Below are positions 15,248 through 24,388 of a stretch of 52,939 nucleotides of DNA, one piece after another (positions within the stretch are counted from its first letter, which is position 1; each line of letters opens with the position of its first letter). The notes beneath the pieces were generated by a model. That model saw nothing but the letters and a program-made list of their open reading frames with translations, was not told the DNA's origin and searched no databases. Source of the stretch: 1-14-0-10-37-14 sp037130845 (GTDB taxonomy: Bacteria; Patescibacteriota; Patescibacteriia; Patescibacteriales; Patescibacteriaceae); assembly GCA_037130845.1 (NCBI GenBank), contig JBAXSE010000009.1:1-52939 (forward strand), given 5' to 3'. Position numbers and translations under genes: made by a program.

Positions 15248-16501
15248 ATGGATATCAAAAATTACAATAAAGGTTTCACGCTAATTGAATTGCTGGTAGT
15301 TATTGTGATTATCGGTATATTGGCAACTTTAGCGACAGTGGCATTGAGCTCGGCGCGCTCAAAAGCTAGAGATGCTCGTCGTATTTCGGATATGAAGCAA
15401 TTGCAAAGCGCCTTACAATTATATTACAGCAACGAAAGCGCTTACCCCGCAATAATTACGCCAGGCATGCCGCTGATTGGTCCGATATCAGGGCAAACTT
15501 TTATGTTAAAAATACCTGCTAATCCGCGACCGGTTACAGACGGTACTTGTGCTAGCGGTGCCGAATATACTTACACTCAGTTAAATAGCGGGCAATATTA
15601 CGGCCTGGCTTATTGTTTGGGCGGTGTAACCGGCGGTACGCAGGCTGGCCCTTGGTGTGTTACGCCGGATGCTGTTGCCGAAACCCCGGGGCTGGTTAAG
15701 TATTTTCCGGGCAATACAGGCGCAAATCCGCAGCCAGAATGTCCGCCTTGTGTTTGTGGAGATTGCAGTGGTTTAAGCTGTTCCGGACCGGCTAATGCAA
15801 CTTGTACGGTCGGAAATGTCACATATAGGGCGGTCAGCGTAGATACTCAGTGCTGGTTGGATAAGAATATCAATTTAGGAGTTATGGAGCCGAATTATAG
15901 CGACACGCAGTCGGATGACAGTACGATTGAAAAGTACTGCGGTTGCGGTTCCGGCGCCAGCTGTGCGGTGCCGGATTCGGCTATCTGCGATAGTGATGGC
16001 GCTTTATATTCTTGGGCGGAAGCCATGTACCTGCCAAGCACTTGCAATTTTTCCAATACATGTTCTTATACGACCTATTTGACAGGCTCTGGAGCGAGCG
16101 CCAAGCGCCAAGGTATTTGTCCGAAAGGTTGGCATATACCCAGCGACTATGAATTTTCGGTCTTGGAGCATTTTTTAAATCCTGGAAGCATTGCCTTGAC
16201 TAATAATCCTGATTATTACGCCGACCAAATCGCCGGCGGTTCAAATAGTACGCGCGGTACGGATGTCGGCACAAAGCTAAAAGTTGGCGGATCATCCGGG
16301 TTGAATTTTATTTTAACAGGCTATCGTTCTCCTTCGGCTGATTTCACCAGTCGCACCTCGACTGCCTTTTATTGGACTTCGTCTTTCACTCTCGCATCTG
16401 TAGCTTGGTACCGTCGGTTAGACGCTGCGCAATCGACTCGTGGCAATTTGAACAGCAATGATTCAAGATATGGTTTTGCCGTCCGCTGTTTAAAGGATTA
16501 A
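15248..16501 (+). CDS. Type IV prepilin fused to a FISUMP (Fib_succ_major) domain
   Basis: A 417-residue pseudopilin-like protein. The N-terminus has the class III leader and cleavage motif KGFTLIELLVVIVIIGILATLA (cut after Gly 10, Glu at mature position 5), nearly identical to the main prepilin at 27789. Residues 35-140 form the pilin globular part. A Cys-rich hinge follows (ECPPCVCGDCSGLSC, about 157-175), then a domain matching the Fibrobacter succinogenes major paralogous family (TIGR02145): ICPKGWHIPSDYEFSVLE near 300, the YWTSS block near 375 and terminal GFAVRCLKD. The hinge and domain contain many cysteines, suggesting disulfides outside the cell. It may be a minor or tip adhesin-like pilin. 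Not linked to the pilus operon but shares its processing signal. Confidence 0.85.
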   Translation: MDIKNYNKGFTLIELLVVIVIIGILATLATVALSSARSKARDARRISDMKQLQSALQLYYSNESAYPAIITPGMPLIGPISGQTFMLKIPANPRPVTDGTCASGAEYTYTQLNSGQYYGLAYCLGGVTGGTQAGPWCVTPDAVAETPGLVKYFPGNTGANPQPECPPCVCGDCSGLSCSGPANATCTVGNVTYRAVSVDTQCWLDKNINLGVMEPNYSDTQSDDSTIEKYCGCGSGASCAVPDSAICDSDGALYSWAEAMYLPSTCNFSNTCSYTTYLTGSGASAKRQGICPKGWHIPSDYEFSVLEHFLNPGSIALTNNPDYYADQIAGGSNSTRGTDVGTKLKVGGSSGLNFILTGYRSPSADFTSRTSTAFYWTSSFTLASVAWYRRLDAAQSTRGNLNSNDSRYGFAVRCLKD

Positions 16502-16551
16502 TTACGTGGATAGCAAGCCGTTTTCTAAAATTCATTAAAAGTTAGAATATT

Positions 16552-17211
16552 ATGTTAACAGTAAAAATTATTACCATCTTCCCAGAGATCTTTTCCAGTT
16601 ATTTTAATGAAGCGATTATCAAGAAGGCCCAAGGCGTCGGGGCGGTCAAGCTGGAGTATTATGATTTGCGCCAGTGGACGACGGATGTCCATCGCAGCGT
16701 TGATGATACGCCTTATGGGGGCGGCGCTGGCATGGTTATGAAAATGGAGCCGTTGTATAAGGCGCTCAAGCAAGTGGCGGGCAAGAAAGCCCACAAGGTT
16801 TTATTATCTGCTCGCGGCCGTCGGTGGACTCAGCAAGTGGCCGTTGAATATAGCCAAAAATATAAAGAGCTGGTATTGGTCTGCGGCCGCTACGAAGGAG
16901 TTGATGAACGCATCTTGGAGTTAGTGGACGAAGAGATTTCAATCGGCGATTATGTTTTGACCGGCGGGGAGTTGGGGGCTATGGTGATGGTTGATTCTAT
17001 CGCCCGCCTTTTACCTGGAGTTTTGGGTAATGCCGAGAGTCTGGCTAATGAAAGCCATAACGAGCCGGGTGTTCTGGAATATCCGCAGTACACCCGTCCC
17101 GAGGTTTTTAAGGCTGGACGCCGACAGCTGGCAGTGCCGCCGGTGTTGTTGTCCGGTAATCATGCCGAGATTGATAAGTGGCGCCGCCAGCAACAGTCTA
17201 TCAAAAAGTGA
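16552..17211 (+). CDS. trmD: tRNA (guanine-37-N1)-methyltransferase
   Basis: SPOUT-class enzyme that makes m1G37 and prevents +1 frameshifting. The 219 residues contain ITIFPEIF, the PYGGGAGMVMK loop (about 58-68), the knot region LVCGRYEGVDERI and ISIGDYVLTGGELGAMVM, and the substrate motif HNEPGVLEYPQYTRP. A little shorter than E. coli TrmD (255), which is typical when the C-terminal extension is lacking. A TAGAAT about 10 bases before the ATG may serve a nearly leaderless mRNA. Ends in UGA at a shared terminator with radA. Confidence 0.95.
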   Translation: MLTVKIITIFPEIFSSYFNEAIIKKAQGVGAVKLEYYDLRQWTTDVHRSVDDTPYGGGAGMVMKMEPLYKALKQVAGKKAHKVLLSARGRRWTQQVAVEYSQKYKELVLVCGRYEGVDERILELVDEEISIGDYVLTGGELGAMVMVDSIARLLPGVLGNAESLANESHNEPGVLEYPQYTRPEVFKAGRRQLAVPPVLLSGNHAEIDKWRRQQQSIKK

Positions 17212-17214
17212 TAT

Positions 17215-17246
17215 AAAAAACTTCGGTCAATCGACCGAAGTTTTTG
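17215..17246. terminator. Bidirectional terminator between trmD and radA
   Basis: AAAACTTCGGTC pairs with GACCGAAGTTTT over a 4-base loop, with A6 and T5 tracts on either side; it serves both converging genes. Confidence 0.9.
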
Positions 17247-17248
17247 TT

Positions 17249-18580
17249 TTATAACAGGCTAAGCGCTTCACTGAGAGTTTTGATCGGCCTAATTTCTATG
17301 CCTTTGATTTGCAGATCACTTTTGGGAACTATGGCGCGCGTAAAGCCCAGTTTGGCGGCTTCTTTGAGTTTTAATTCCAGACGGGGCACCGGCCGAATTT
17401 CTCCGCCCAGGCCAACTTCGCCCAAGATAATAGTCTGTCGGCTAATCGGCTTGTCGGCCATGGAGCTGGCAATAGCCATGCAGACGGCCAGGTCTAAGCC
17501 AGGGTCGGCTACTTTGAGTCCGCCAACGACATTTAGAATGATGTCGTGGGCAGAAAGATTAAGCCGGGCGCGTTTCATCATGACGGCTGCCAAGACTTGC
17601 AGGCGGTTGGCATCAAAGCCGGACGAGCGCCGCTGTGGATAACCGAAAATTGTCTTGCCGGTCAAGGCTTGGACTTCGGCCAAAAAGGGCCGTGTGCCTT
17701 CCATGACGGCCGAGATGGCGGCGCCTGGGACAGAGCTGTCGCCTGTTTCTAGGAATAAGCTGGCGGGGTTATCCACAGGAGACAAACCGCCGCCGGTCAT
17801 TTCGAAGACGCCGACTTCGTTGGTTGAGCCGAAGCGGTTCTTGCTGGTGCGCATAATGCGGTAAGTCTGGCTGGCGTCGCTCTCTAGATAGATAACGGTA
17901 TCGACTAAGTGCTCTAGTGTTTTGGGGCCGGCAATCTGTCCGTCTTTAGTGATATGGCCGATAATCAGTACAGCTGTCTGTCTTTTTTTGGCAAATTCCA
18001 GTAATTTGACGGTTGTAGCTCGGATTTGACCCAGACTGCCTGCTTCGCCCGCTTCACTGCCGGCGCGTAAGGTTTGGATAGAGTCAATGATTAATAGATC
18101 GGGCGGCGCGGGCACAAGGGCGGAAGTAATGGCCTCTACTTCTGTTTCGCCGATAAAATCCAGCCGATTAACATCGCAACCGAGGCGAGACAAACGCAAA
18201 GCGATTTGTTCAATCGATTCTTCGCCAGAAGCGTAGACAACGGTTTTGCCGGCCGGTAGGGCCTGAGCAATCTGGGCGGCAATCGTTGATTTACCGATGC
18301 CTGGTTCTCCGCCCAGCAGTATGAGGGAGCCGGGGACTAGGCCGCCGCCAAAAACACGGTCTAATTCGCTGATGCCAGTCGCTAGGCGTTTGATTTCTTC
18401 GGCCGCCTTGATTTGGCTGCCCTTAACAATAGAAGCCGGCTTAATGCCGCCTCCTTTAGTTGTATTGATTGCTTCTGCTACCGTGCCCCAGCTTTCGCAG
18501 CTGGCGCAACGACCGCTCCATTTGCTGAATTGCGCATCGCACTTGGAGCAGACGAATAGTTTGTCATCTTTGGAGGCCAT
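17249..18580 (-). CDS. radA: DNA repair protein RadA (Sms)
   Basis: RecA-like branch-migration helicase acting in recombinational repair. The 443-residue protein has the N-terminal C4 zinc finger (Cys 11, 14, 25, 28), Walker A GEPGIGKST (91-99), the RadA-specific KNRFGSTNEVG motif near 235, and the C-terminal Lon-protease-like domain (about 270-443; SSGFDANRL, GLKVADPGLDLAVCMAIASS). Length matches the family (about 455). Upstream lies a 147-base gap carrying two 7-base repeat arrays. Confidence 0.96.
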   Translation of the reverse strand: MASKDDKLFVCSKCDAQFSKWSGRCASCESWGTVAEAINTTKGGGIKPASIVKGSQIKAAEEIKRLATGISELDRVFGGGLVPGSLILLGGEPGIGKSTIAAQIAQALPAGKTVVYASGEESIEQIALRLSRLGCDVNRLDFIGETEVEAITSALVPAPPDLLIIDSIQTLRAGSEAGEAGSLGQIRATTVKLLEFAKKRQTAVLIIGHITKDGQIAGPKTLEHLVDTVIYLESDASQTYRIMRTSKNRFGSTNEVGVFEMTGGGLSPVDNPASLFLETGDSSVPGAAISAVMEGTRPFLAEVQALTGKTIFGYPQRRSSGFDANRLQVLAAVMMKRARLNLSAHDIILNVVGGLKVADPGLDLAVCMAIASSMADKPISRQTIILGEVGLGGEIRPVPRLELKLKEAAKLGFTRAIVPKSDLQIKGIEIRPIKTLSEALSLL

Positions 18581-18583
18581 AAA

Positions 18584-18618
18584 AAAAGTTAAAAGTTAAA
18601 ACTCAAAAGTCAAAAGTA
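18584..18618. repeat. 7-base tandem repeat, five units
   Basis: AAAAGTT, AAAAGTT, AAAACTC, AAAAGTC, AAAAGTA in perfect 7-base register directly in front of radA. It mirrors the array at 18699-18726 as an inverted pair. The 80 bases between them include a motif (CTTCGACAAACTCAGGACAG, about 18631-18650) resembling palindromic repeats common in many bacterial genomes; no gene is seen there. Confidence 0.75.
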
Positions 18619-18698
18619 TCGAGTCCTTCCTTCGACAAACTCAGGACAGGGCGGACTTTATTTGTGTTTAGGGAAATAAATGTGCGGAGCACTCCAAA

Positions 18699-18726
18699 TT
18701 TTTGATTTTTGACTTTTAACTTTTGA
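18699..18726. repeat. 7-base tandem repeat, four units
   Basis: TTTTTGA, TTTTTGA, CTTTTAA, CTTTTGA in register, ending at the stop codon of the beta-propeller gene. Complementary in type to the array at 18584-18618. Confidence 0.75.
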
Positions 18727-18727
18727 A

Positions 18728-19984
18728 TTAACGTTGCGGTATATCTATCCGATGGGATGTGCCGTCAAGGTTGTTAAAAAAGTAGAGCGCATGTTCGCTG
18801 GTTGAATACATAGGGCTGGCAACATTAAAACGTCCGCTCATATCCAGGGCGATTTTTGATCCGGTTATCGTATTGATTAAGTAAATATTGTCAGTGGTTT
18901 CGTCAGCTAGAGCTGGAACGAGGCCAGCGCCATCCGGCAGGCTGGTAGGTACGCCGCAGATAACTTCTTGCTCGCTAAGGTATGTGCATTTGCTGGCAAA
19001 AGTCTCGACGTTTAGAGGGCGTAGGTTGTTGCCGATATTATCACCTGAGGCTTGCGTAACCCAGACTTGAGGGCGCATGTTGTCGGCTGAGTTATAAACG
19101 CTATAAAGCAACTCTTGCCCGGAAGGCGACCATAACGGCTGGAAGCCGCGGCCGTTAGCCATCATAGAACGGAAGTTCTCGCCATTTTTTCCGATAAAAA
19201 ATACTTGATTACGGTCAAAGTCAACGGCATCGACAAACATGCCGATTATTTGGTTGTTGGGAGACCAGCTGACGATGGCTTTGTCGGCGTTTTGTCCGAG
19301 TTTTTCTATGGCTTGAGCACCGGTGCCATCGGAATTAACTATGCCGAACCAAGTGTCGTCAGGATTAGCCCCATAACTGATAAAGGATAAGGCGTCGCCG
19401 GCCGGTGAAAATTGTAAATCGTACCAATGTTTCGGCAGAGTATATTGTTTGTCGGTGGTAAAATTGTAGATAGTCTTGGTGCCGTCAGGGTAATAGAGTA
19501 CGGCCTCGTCTTTGCCTGGCGCCCAGGTAACATCGCCGACATTGTAAAATTCTTTGGTTGACAGCTCGGTTTTAGTGCCATCCGGGCTGATTTTATAGAA
19601 TTTGTTGTCATTGCGATCATAGAATTGTACGCCGCCGCTTGATGCTAAGGTTTGGCCTGCGCTGTTTCCTTGGGTGATTGAGCCAATCTTATTATCTCTG
19701 GGCGTGGTGCCTTGTCCTGGTATTGTTTCGGTGGTGCCGGGAATTAAAGTTGTTCCCGGTGTTATGGTTTGAGGGAAGCTAGTCGGCGTGGTAGTTGTAA
19801 TTATAGGAGTTACGCCTGGCCCGGCAATTGGCAGATTGCCGATGCCTGGGATTGAGACGGCTTGGCCTGTTGATGGGGTGGATTTGTTGGATCTGAGCGT
19901 AAGGAAGATAAATAAGCCAACTATTCCCAGCAAGACTAAACTGCCAACGATAATGATTAATTTTTTTTGAGTATCAATCTGCAT
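18728..19984 (-). CDS. Membrane-anchored TolB-like beta-propeller protein
   Basis: A 418-residue protein with an N-terminal membrane anchor (about residues 8-30, KLIIIVGSLVLLGIVGLFIFL), a Thr/Pro/Gly-rich stalk (35-100) and about five TolB/PD40-type blades with the typical patterns YKISPDGTKTEL, WAPGKDEAVLYYPDGTK, QFSPAGDALSF, WSPNNQIIGMF and WSPSGQELLYSV. The blades would face outside the cytoplasm. Function is unknown; such proteins often bind peptides or glycans. It is divergent from the pilus operon, with a shared 158-base intergenic region, so a link to pilus function is possible but unproven. Confidence 0.75.
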   Translation of the reverse strand: MQIDTQKKLIIIVGSLVLLGIVGLFIFLTLRSNKSTPSTGQAVSIPGIGNLPIAGPGVTPIITTTTPTSFPQTITPGTTLIPGTTETIPGQGTTPRDNKIGSITQGNSAGQTLASSGGVQFYDRNDNKFYKISPDGTKTELSTKEFYNVGDVTWAPGKDEAVLYYPDGTKTIYNFTTDKQYTLPKHWYDLQFSPAGDALSFISYGANPDDTWFGIVNSDGTGAQAIEKLGQNADKAIVSWSPNNQIIGMFVDAVDFDRNQVFFIGKNGENFRSMMANGRGFQPLWSPSGQELLYSVYNSADNMRPQVWVTQASGDNIGNNLRPLNVETFASKCTYLSEQEVICGVPTSLPDGAGLVPALADETTDNIYLINTITGSKIALDMSGRFNVASPMYSTSEHALYFFNNLDGTSHRIDIPQR

Positions 19985-20000
19985 AGGGTTAGCTTAGGAC

Positions 20001-20029
20001 TTCTTTACTTTTTAAAATTATGTTATAAT
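20001..20029 (+). promoter_or_regulatory. Promoter of the pilus operon
   Basis: Perfect TATAAT at 20024-20029 with a poor -35 (TTCTTT, 17-base spacer), suggesting help from an activator. The leader of about 107 bases has a CTGGT/ACCAG stem (about 20065-20092) and an AT-rich CTGATA/TATCAG hairpin near 20094-20115. Confidence 0.5.
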
Positions 20030-20142
20030 TGAGAATGTAAACTTTTACACAAGGGATAAAGTCTGGTAAATTTTATTCAACCAGTCTTGCACTGATACAT
20101 ATATTATATATCAGCTGACAATTTCTTGCAAAATATTAATCT

Positions 20143-21255
20143 ATGTCTCTCTTCGGGCCATCAACTTTGAGCTACTTGGGTGTGGATATCGGCTCATCCA
20201 GCATCAAGATGGTCGAGCTTAAAAAAGTTCAGGATAGGGTAGCGCTGGTAAGCTACGGCTTTTCAGACAAATTGGCCACCAACTATTCCAGCACTAACCG
20301 GCTTGATATCAAGCTGGTTACTTCTGTTATCGAAGGTATTGTGCGTAAGGCTAATTTTTCGCCTATACACAATGTTATCGCCAGCTTGCCGACTTTTACC
20401 GTTTTTTCTTCTATCATCAACTTAAGCTCGAAAATCAGCGATAAAGAACTGGATTCATCCGTTGCTTGGGAAGCAAAGAAAGTTATTCCATTGCCGCTTC
20501 AGGATATCGTACTCTATTGGCAAAAGGTAAACGAAACTTCAAAAAAACCTGAAGTGAAGCCGATTGCGCCGGTTGTTGTTAATACTTCGCCGGTGGCGGT
20601 AACAGCCGCAGCGAGCGCAGACAATTATAAGATTTTATTAATCGGTGCACCTAAAAACTTAACCAAGAGTTATGCTTATGCCTTCAAAAGCATGAATTTT
20701 AATCTAATCAGCTTAGAAACGGAAATTTTTGGCATGATTCGTTCATTAATTGGACCGGATAAAACCACTACCATGATAGTGCAGATCGGCGCCAGTTCCA
20801 GTAATATTTTTGTAGTAGATGCTGGCGTGCCAGTGCTAAGCCGTTCTATCGATATAGGCGGTTTGGCGGTCACTAAAGCGGTCAGCAAAAGCTTGCAATT
20901 GGATTTAGCTAAAGCCGAGCAATTCAAGTACGATCTAGCCTCACATGCTGAGGGCGGCATTCCTAAGATGATTACCGATACTATGGCCCCGGTTTTTAAC
21001 GAGATTCGTTATATTGCCGAGGTTTACGCCACTAAAGAAAATAATGAAATAAAGAAGGTCATCCTGACCGGCGGCGGTGCCATGCTGTTTGGTTTGGCTG
21101 AATATGTCCAGAATCTGATTCAAATTAATACGGTCGTGGGCGATCCTTGGTTTAGGGTCTCCTATCCGGTAGAGCTTAAGCCCATTCTAGAGCAAATTGG
21201 CCCCAGACTATCGGTGGCTATTGGCTTAGCCATGTATGAATATGATAAAGCATAA
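20143..21255 (+). CDS. pilM: Type IV pilus assembly protein PilM
   Basis: Actin-like cytoplasmic ATPase that binds the N-terminus of PilN and links the PilNO inner-membrane complex to the motor. The 370 residues have phosphate-1 motif LGVDIGSSSIKMVEL (residues 12-26), the SHS2 domain 1C (about 45-120), phosphate-2 region MIVQIGASSSNIFVVDAGVPVLSRSIDIGG (about 207-236) and the adenosine motif ILTGGGAMLFGL near 307. An insertion rich in Pro/Val/Ala (about residues 130-160) is not usual. Overlaps the next gene by 20 bases. Confidence 0.92.
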   Translation: MSLFGPSTLSYLGVDIGSSSIKMVELKKVQDRVALVSYGFSDKLATNYSSTNRLDIKLVTSVIEGIVRKANFSPIHNVIASLPTFTVFSSIINLSSKISDKELDSSVAWEAKKVIPLPLQDIVLYWQKVNETSKKPEVKPIAPVVVNTSPVAVTAAASADNYKILLIGAPKNLTKSYAYAFKSMNFNLISLETEIFGMIRSLIGPDKTTTMIVQIGASSSNIFVVDAGVPVLSRSIDIGGLAVTKAVSKSLQLDLAKAEQFKYDLASHAEGGIPKMITDTMAPVFNEIRYIAEVYATKENNEIKKVILTGGGAMLFGLAEYVQNLIQINTVVGDPWFRVSYPVELKPILEQIGPRLSVAIGLAMYEYDKA

Positions 21256-23416
21256 TCCCAGCGAAGAAAGAAAAGCAGTTGATCAAGTCAATGCTTTGCT
21301 ACAGCGGCCAGTTAAGCCAAAAAAGGATTTTTGGCACCGGCTTTTAGAATTTTTGCACTTAGCCAAGGAAGCTGAGGAGTTTGCGTTTGATAAAAAGAAG
21401 GCGGCTGAGTCATTTAAGAAAGACATCGATAAAATTGAATTAGAACGCGAACGTCAACATCGCCAAATAATGTCCGAGCGTCGGCGTTTAGAAAAATTGG
21501 CGCGTGCCAAGGCTTCCAAAGAACGCCAAGCCATGGTCAAGAGCTGGTTTGGCGCCAGCCACAGACAGCCTGAAAAACTAGAAGGTTTAGATTGGGATCT
21601 GCAAGTTTCGGCCGAACGTTTACGCGCCTCCGGCGTGACTCCTCCAACTTTGGCAGATGACAAGTCTAATTTATCTCTAGAAAGCAATCCTGAATTACGC
21701 AGCGCTATCGCTCAGTCTCGAGTCTCAGTTAAGCTAATCAATCCAACAGTAATGCCAGTTTCGACAACTGTGCCAGCGGTAACTCCATCCATCCCTGCGG
21801 CTCCCGCCCTGACCAAAGCTTCAGCTCCAACTCCTGTTTCGGCGCCTGCGCCAATAGCGGCAGCGATGCCAGTGTTGCCTGCTGCGCCTAGTTTGACGCC
21901 AACCAAGACACCGGAACCAGCGCCTGTCGCAAAGCCATCTGTTCGACCGCTTTTCCATTTTCCACGTCGTCCTGAGCCAATTGCCCCGGAACACAAGCCA
22001 GAGATTGCGGCACCTATTGCAGCTTCAAAAGCAGAAGCAATTACTCCGGCAGTGCCTACACCGCCTGCAGTGCCGGCTAAGCCAGCACTGCCGCAAGAGA
22101 TGATAGCTCCAGCCGTTAAGCCGATTGAAAAGAAAGCTGACGAGCCTTTGGCGCAACCAGTGGTAGTAGCTTCGGTTATTCGCCTGATGCCTCAAGTATC
22201 TCCTTCGCCTCTTGTTGCTAGGCCGGCGGAAGCTGTGCCGCCGCAACCTGTTTTCAAAACTGGCGTGCGGCCTTCAACTACGATATCTGTCGATACGGAG
22301 CCGCAGGCAGAAAAACCAGACGTTAAAATCCGTGAAGAAAATATCGTTAGCTCGGAAGCGCAAGAATTGCCGGCAATAATCATAGAACAGCGCTCAGAAG
22401 CCTTTAAGGCGCCTTCTGCTCAAGCTCCTATCGCCCAATCTGTTAAGCCGGAGGTTCCCGGCAAGCCTTTGCCTGTTGTTGCTCGTCCTGAAAAACCGAT
22501 CAAACATAGCTCTTTCTTTGAAAGCAAGGTTCATGCGGCTAAGAAATTTGCCGAAGAATACAAAAAGGAATCATTATTGCTAGTGAAGGATCAAGTTGAA
22601 AATCGTTATTGGCAGGCCTTGAATATGGTACGCGCCAATCTGGTGCGAGAACAGCGCAGCTTGTTCTATAACTGGCGCAGCAAGATTTTGGACTTAATCT
22701 TCATCGGACTTTTGTCAGCCTTGGTGGTGTTGGTATCATATGGCGCTTTGTTCCTTTGGGAAGCAGACAAAAAGAAAAATAATCAATATTTATTTGATAA
22801 TGTTGCGGCGATTGAAAAGCAAATTACCGTTGAAGAGGTGCGCATGGCAGAGGTGGAGCAATTTAATAATCGATTGTTATACGTTGCTTATTTGCTGGAT
22901 AATCATATCTACTGGTCTAATTTCTTTAAGATGTTGGAGTATCGTACGACGCCTGACGCTTATTTCGAATCTTTTTCCGGAGACCTTAAGGGCACCTTTT
23001 CTATTCCGGGCGTAGCTGCTAAGGATCGCGCTTTATTTTTAGAATCAAAGGTATTGCAGAACTTCGGCGATACTCGAGTTAAGAAAGCAGAACCCGCAAA
23101 CATGAAGCCATTTGTCCAGGTAGTTGCATTAAGTCCAAACCCCAGCAATCCGCCTGCCGAACAGCAGCCGTCCGGTTTGGTGCAAGCGCCGGTCGACGAT
23201 CGTATTAGGTTTGACATGAAGTTGGAGATTAATCCTAAGATGTTGCTGTATAAATGCTATGTCGGTCCTGGTGAAACGATAAACAACCTGCCTATCAAGG
23301 CAACTGACGGTCCAATGGTAAATCCGGTCAAACAGCCTGATGGCACAATAATCGAGGGAGACCAAGCGACTATTGATAGCGAGACTTTAGTTAAAAAATA
23401 TTGTCCATATTTCTAA
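21236..23416 (+). CDS. pilN: PilN-like protein with a very long cytoplasmic extension
   Basis: Assigned from position between PilM and a PilO-like gene, and from a single transmembrane helix (about residues 485-508, LIFIGLLSALVVLVSYGALFLW) followed by a periplasmic-type coiled segment and alpha/beta domain of about 200 residues. Typical PilN is about 200 residues with a short N-terminus; here about 480 cytoplasmic residues come first: a charged helical/coiled-coil region (1-130), a low-complexity Pro/Ala/Val/Lys linker (about 165-420), and a basic helical stretch (425-480). I cannot see the standard PilN N-terminal PilM-binding motif at the very start. Could also be viewed as a fusion of a linker protein with PilN. 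Confidence 0.65.
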   Translation: MNMIKHNPSEERKAVDQVNALLQRPVKPKKDFWHRLLEFLHLAKEAEEFAFDKKKAAESFKKDIDKIELERERQHRQIMSERRRLEKLARAKASKERQAMVKSWFGASHRQPEKLEGLDWDLQVSAERLRASGVTPPTLADDKSNLSLESNPELRSAIAQSRVSVKLINPTVMPVSTTVPAVTPSIPAAPALTKASAPTPVSAPAPIAAAMPVLPAAPSLTPTKTPEPAPVAKPSVRPLFHFPRRPEPIAPEHKPEIAAPIAASKAEAITPAVPTPPAVPAKPALPQEMIAPAVKPIEKKADEPLAQPVVVASVIRLMPQVSPSPLVARPAEAVPPQPVFKTGVRPSTTISVDTEPQAEKPDVKIREENIVSSEAQELPAIIIEQRSEAFKAPSAQAPIAQSVKPEVPGKPLPVVARPEKPIKHSSFFESKVHAAKKFAEEYKKESLLLVKDQVENRYWQALNMVRANLVREQRSLFYNWRSKILDLIFIGLLSALVVLVSYGALFLWEADKKKNNQYLFDNVAAIEKQITVEEVRMAEVEQFNNRLLYVAYLLDNHIYWSNFFKMLEYRTTPDAYFESFSGDLKGTFSIPGVAAKDRALFLESKVLQNFGDTRVKKAEPANMKPFVQVVALSPNPSNPPAEQQPSGLVQAPVDDRIRFDMKLEINPKMLLYKCYVGPGETINNLPIKATDGPMVNPVKQPDGTIIEGDQATIDSETLVKKYCPYF

Positions 23417-23417
23417 T

Positions 23418-24041
23418 ATGCCTCCAAAAGTTGAAGAACAAAAAGCACCCGCCAATCACGCAGTGATGTCGGACCAGGTAACTTTCTTAATCTACCATTA
23501 TTTTTGGGCGATTGATGTGCTTTTGGTGTTGATAATTGTGGCTATCGGGTACTTCTTTTTATTGGTGCCTAAATACAGTGATATTTATAGCGGAGCTGCG
23601 ATAGTGCAAGAGCAAAATAAATATGACACCAAGCTTAAGTATCTAGAAGAACTTAGGACGGTCCGTAAGCTCTTTAGTGAGATTAAGGCTGAAGACAAGG
23701 CTAAGATTAGCCAGATCATGAATTACAACAATGATCCTGTGGAGCTTAGTAATGAATATGGATATATCGTTAAATTGAATAACGGCAAGGCAGTGACTAA
23801 TCCGCAGACAGCTGACGCTAATTTTAAGATTGACCCATTGTCTGATACTAAGCGTTTTGGTACTTTTGGCAGAAAAATTACCCGTACTACGGTCAATATT
23901 TCTGACATTAGTTATAGCAATCTGCAAAAAATAATCCGCACAATGGAGACTAATTTACGTTTGATGGATATCAATAAAATTGAGTACAACCCGCAACGTT
24001 CTATAGCTTTGCTGGAAGTGTTAACTTATCAAGCCCAGTAA
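23418..24041 (+). CDS. pilO: PilO-like pilus inner-membrane protein
   Basis: A 207-residue protein with a cytoplasmic segment, one transmembrane helix (about residues 30-51, IDVLLVLIIVAIGYFFLLVP), a coiled coil (about 60-95) and a ferredoxin-like C-terminal domain ending in a strand-rich segment (TTVNISDISYSNLQKIIRTMETNLRLMDINKIEY). This is the PilO layout. Primary-sequence similarity to PilO is weak, so the call relies on architecture and position after the PilN-like gene, one base away. Confidence 0.65.
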   Translation: MPPKVEEQKAPANHAVMSDQVTFLIYHYFWAIDVLLVLIIVAIGYFFLLVPKYSDIYSGAAIVQEQNKYDTKLKYLEELRTVRKLFSEIKAEDKAKISQIMNYNNDPVELSNEYGYIVKLNNGKAVTNPQTADANFKIDPLSDTKRFGTFGRKITRTTVNISDISYSNLQKIIRTMETNLRLMDINKIEYNPQRSIALLEVLTYQAQ

Positions 24042-24042
24042 T

Positions 24043-24372
24043 ATGCAAGTTACCAGTGAAGATCGAATGAGAATTTTGATTTACGCCGTAGTCATCTTGG
24101 TGGTGGCAATCGGCGGCGGTTTGTTTTACCTGATTTGGCGTGATAGTCAGGCTGCAACCGGCGTCGAAGTGGCTGGGGCAGAAACCAACAAATATTCCGG
24201 CATAGCCATTGATAACAAAGTTCCAAATTCGCCTATTTTTCGTGAATTAAAGCCTATTGCCGTTCCTCCCGAAGAAGCTACTTCGACGGTCGCTGTCGGC
24301 GAGATTACTGATGCTGAGGTTAGGGCGGCTAAGCGTCGGCACTCCGATCCGTTTGTGGAATTTTCATATTAA
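24043..24372 (+). CDS. Small single-span protein of the pilus operon
   Basis: A 109-residue protein with one transmembrane helix (about residues 9-31, ILIYAVVILVVAIGGGLFYLIW) and a soluble tail ending KRRHSDPFVEFSY. It sits where pilP is found in classical operons, but there is no lipobox and no PilP beta-domain, so I do not name it. One base separates it from the pilO-like stop. Confidence 0.7.
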   Translation: MQVTSEDRMRILIYAVVILVVAIGGGLFYLIWRDSQAATGVEVAGAETNKYSGIAIDNKVPNSPIFRELKPIAVPPEEATSTVAVGEITDAEVRAAKRRHSDPFVEFSY

Positions 24373-24388
24373 TATAATCTATTAAATT

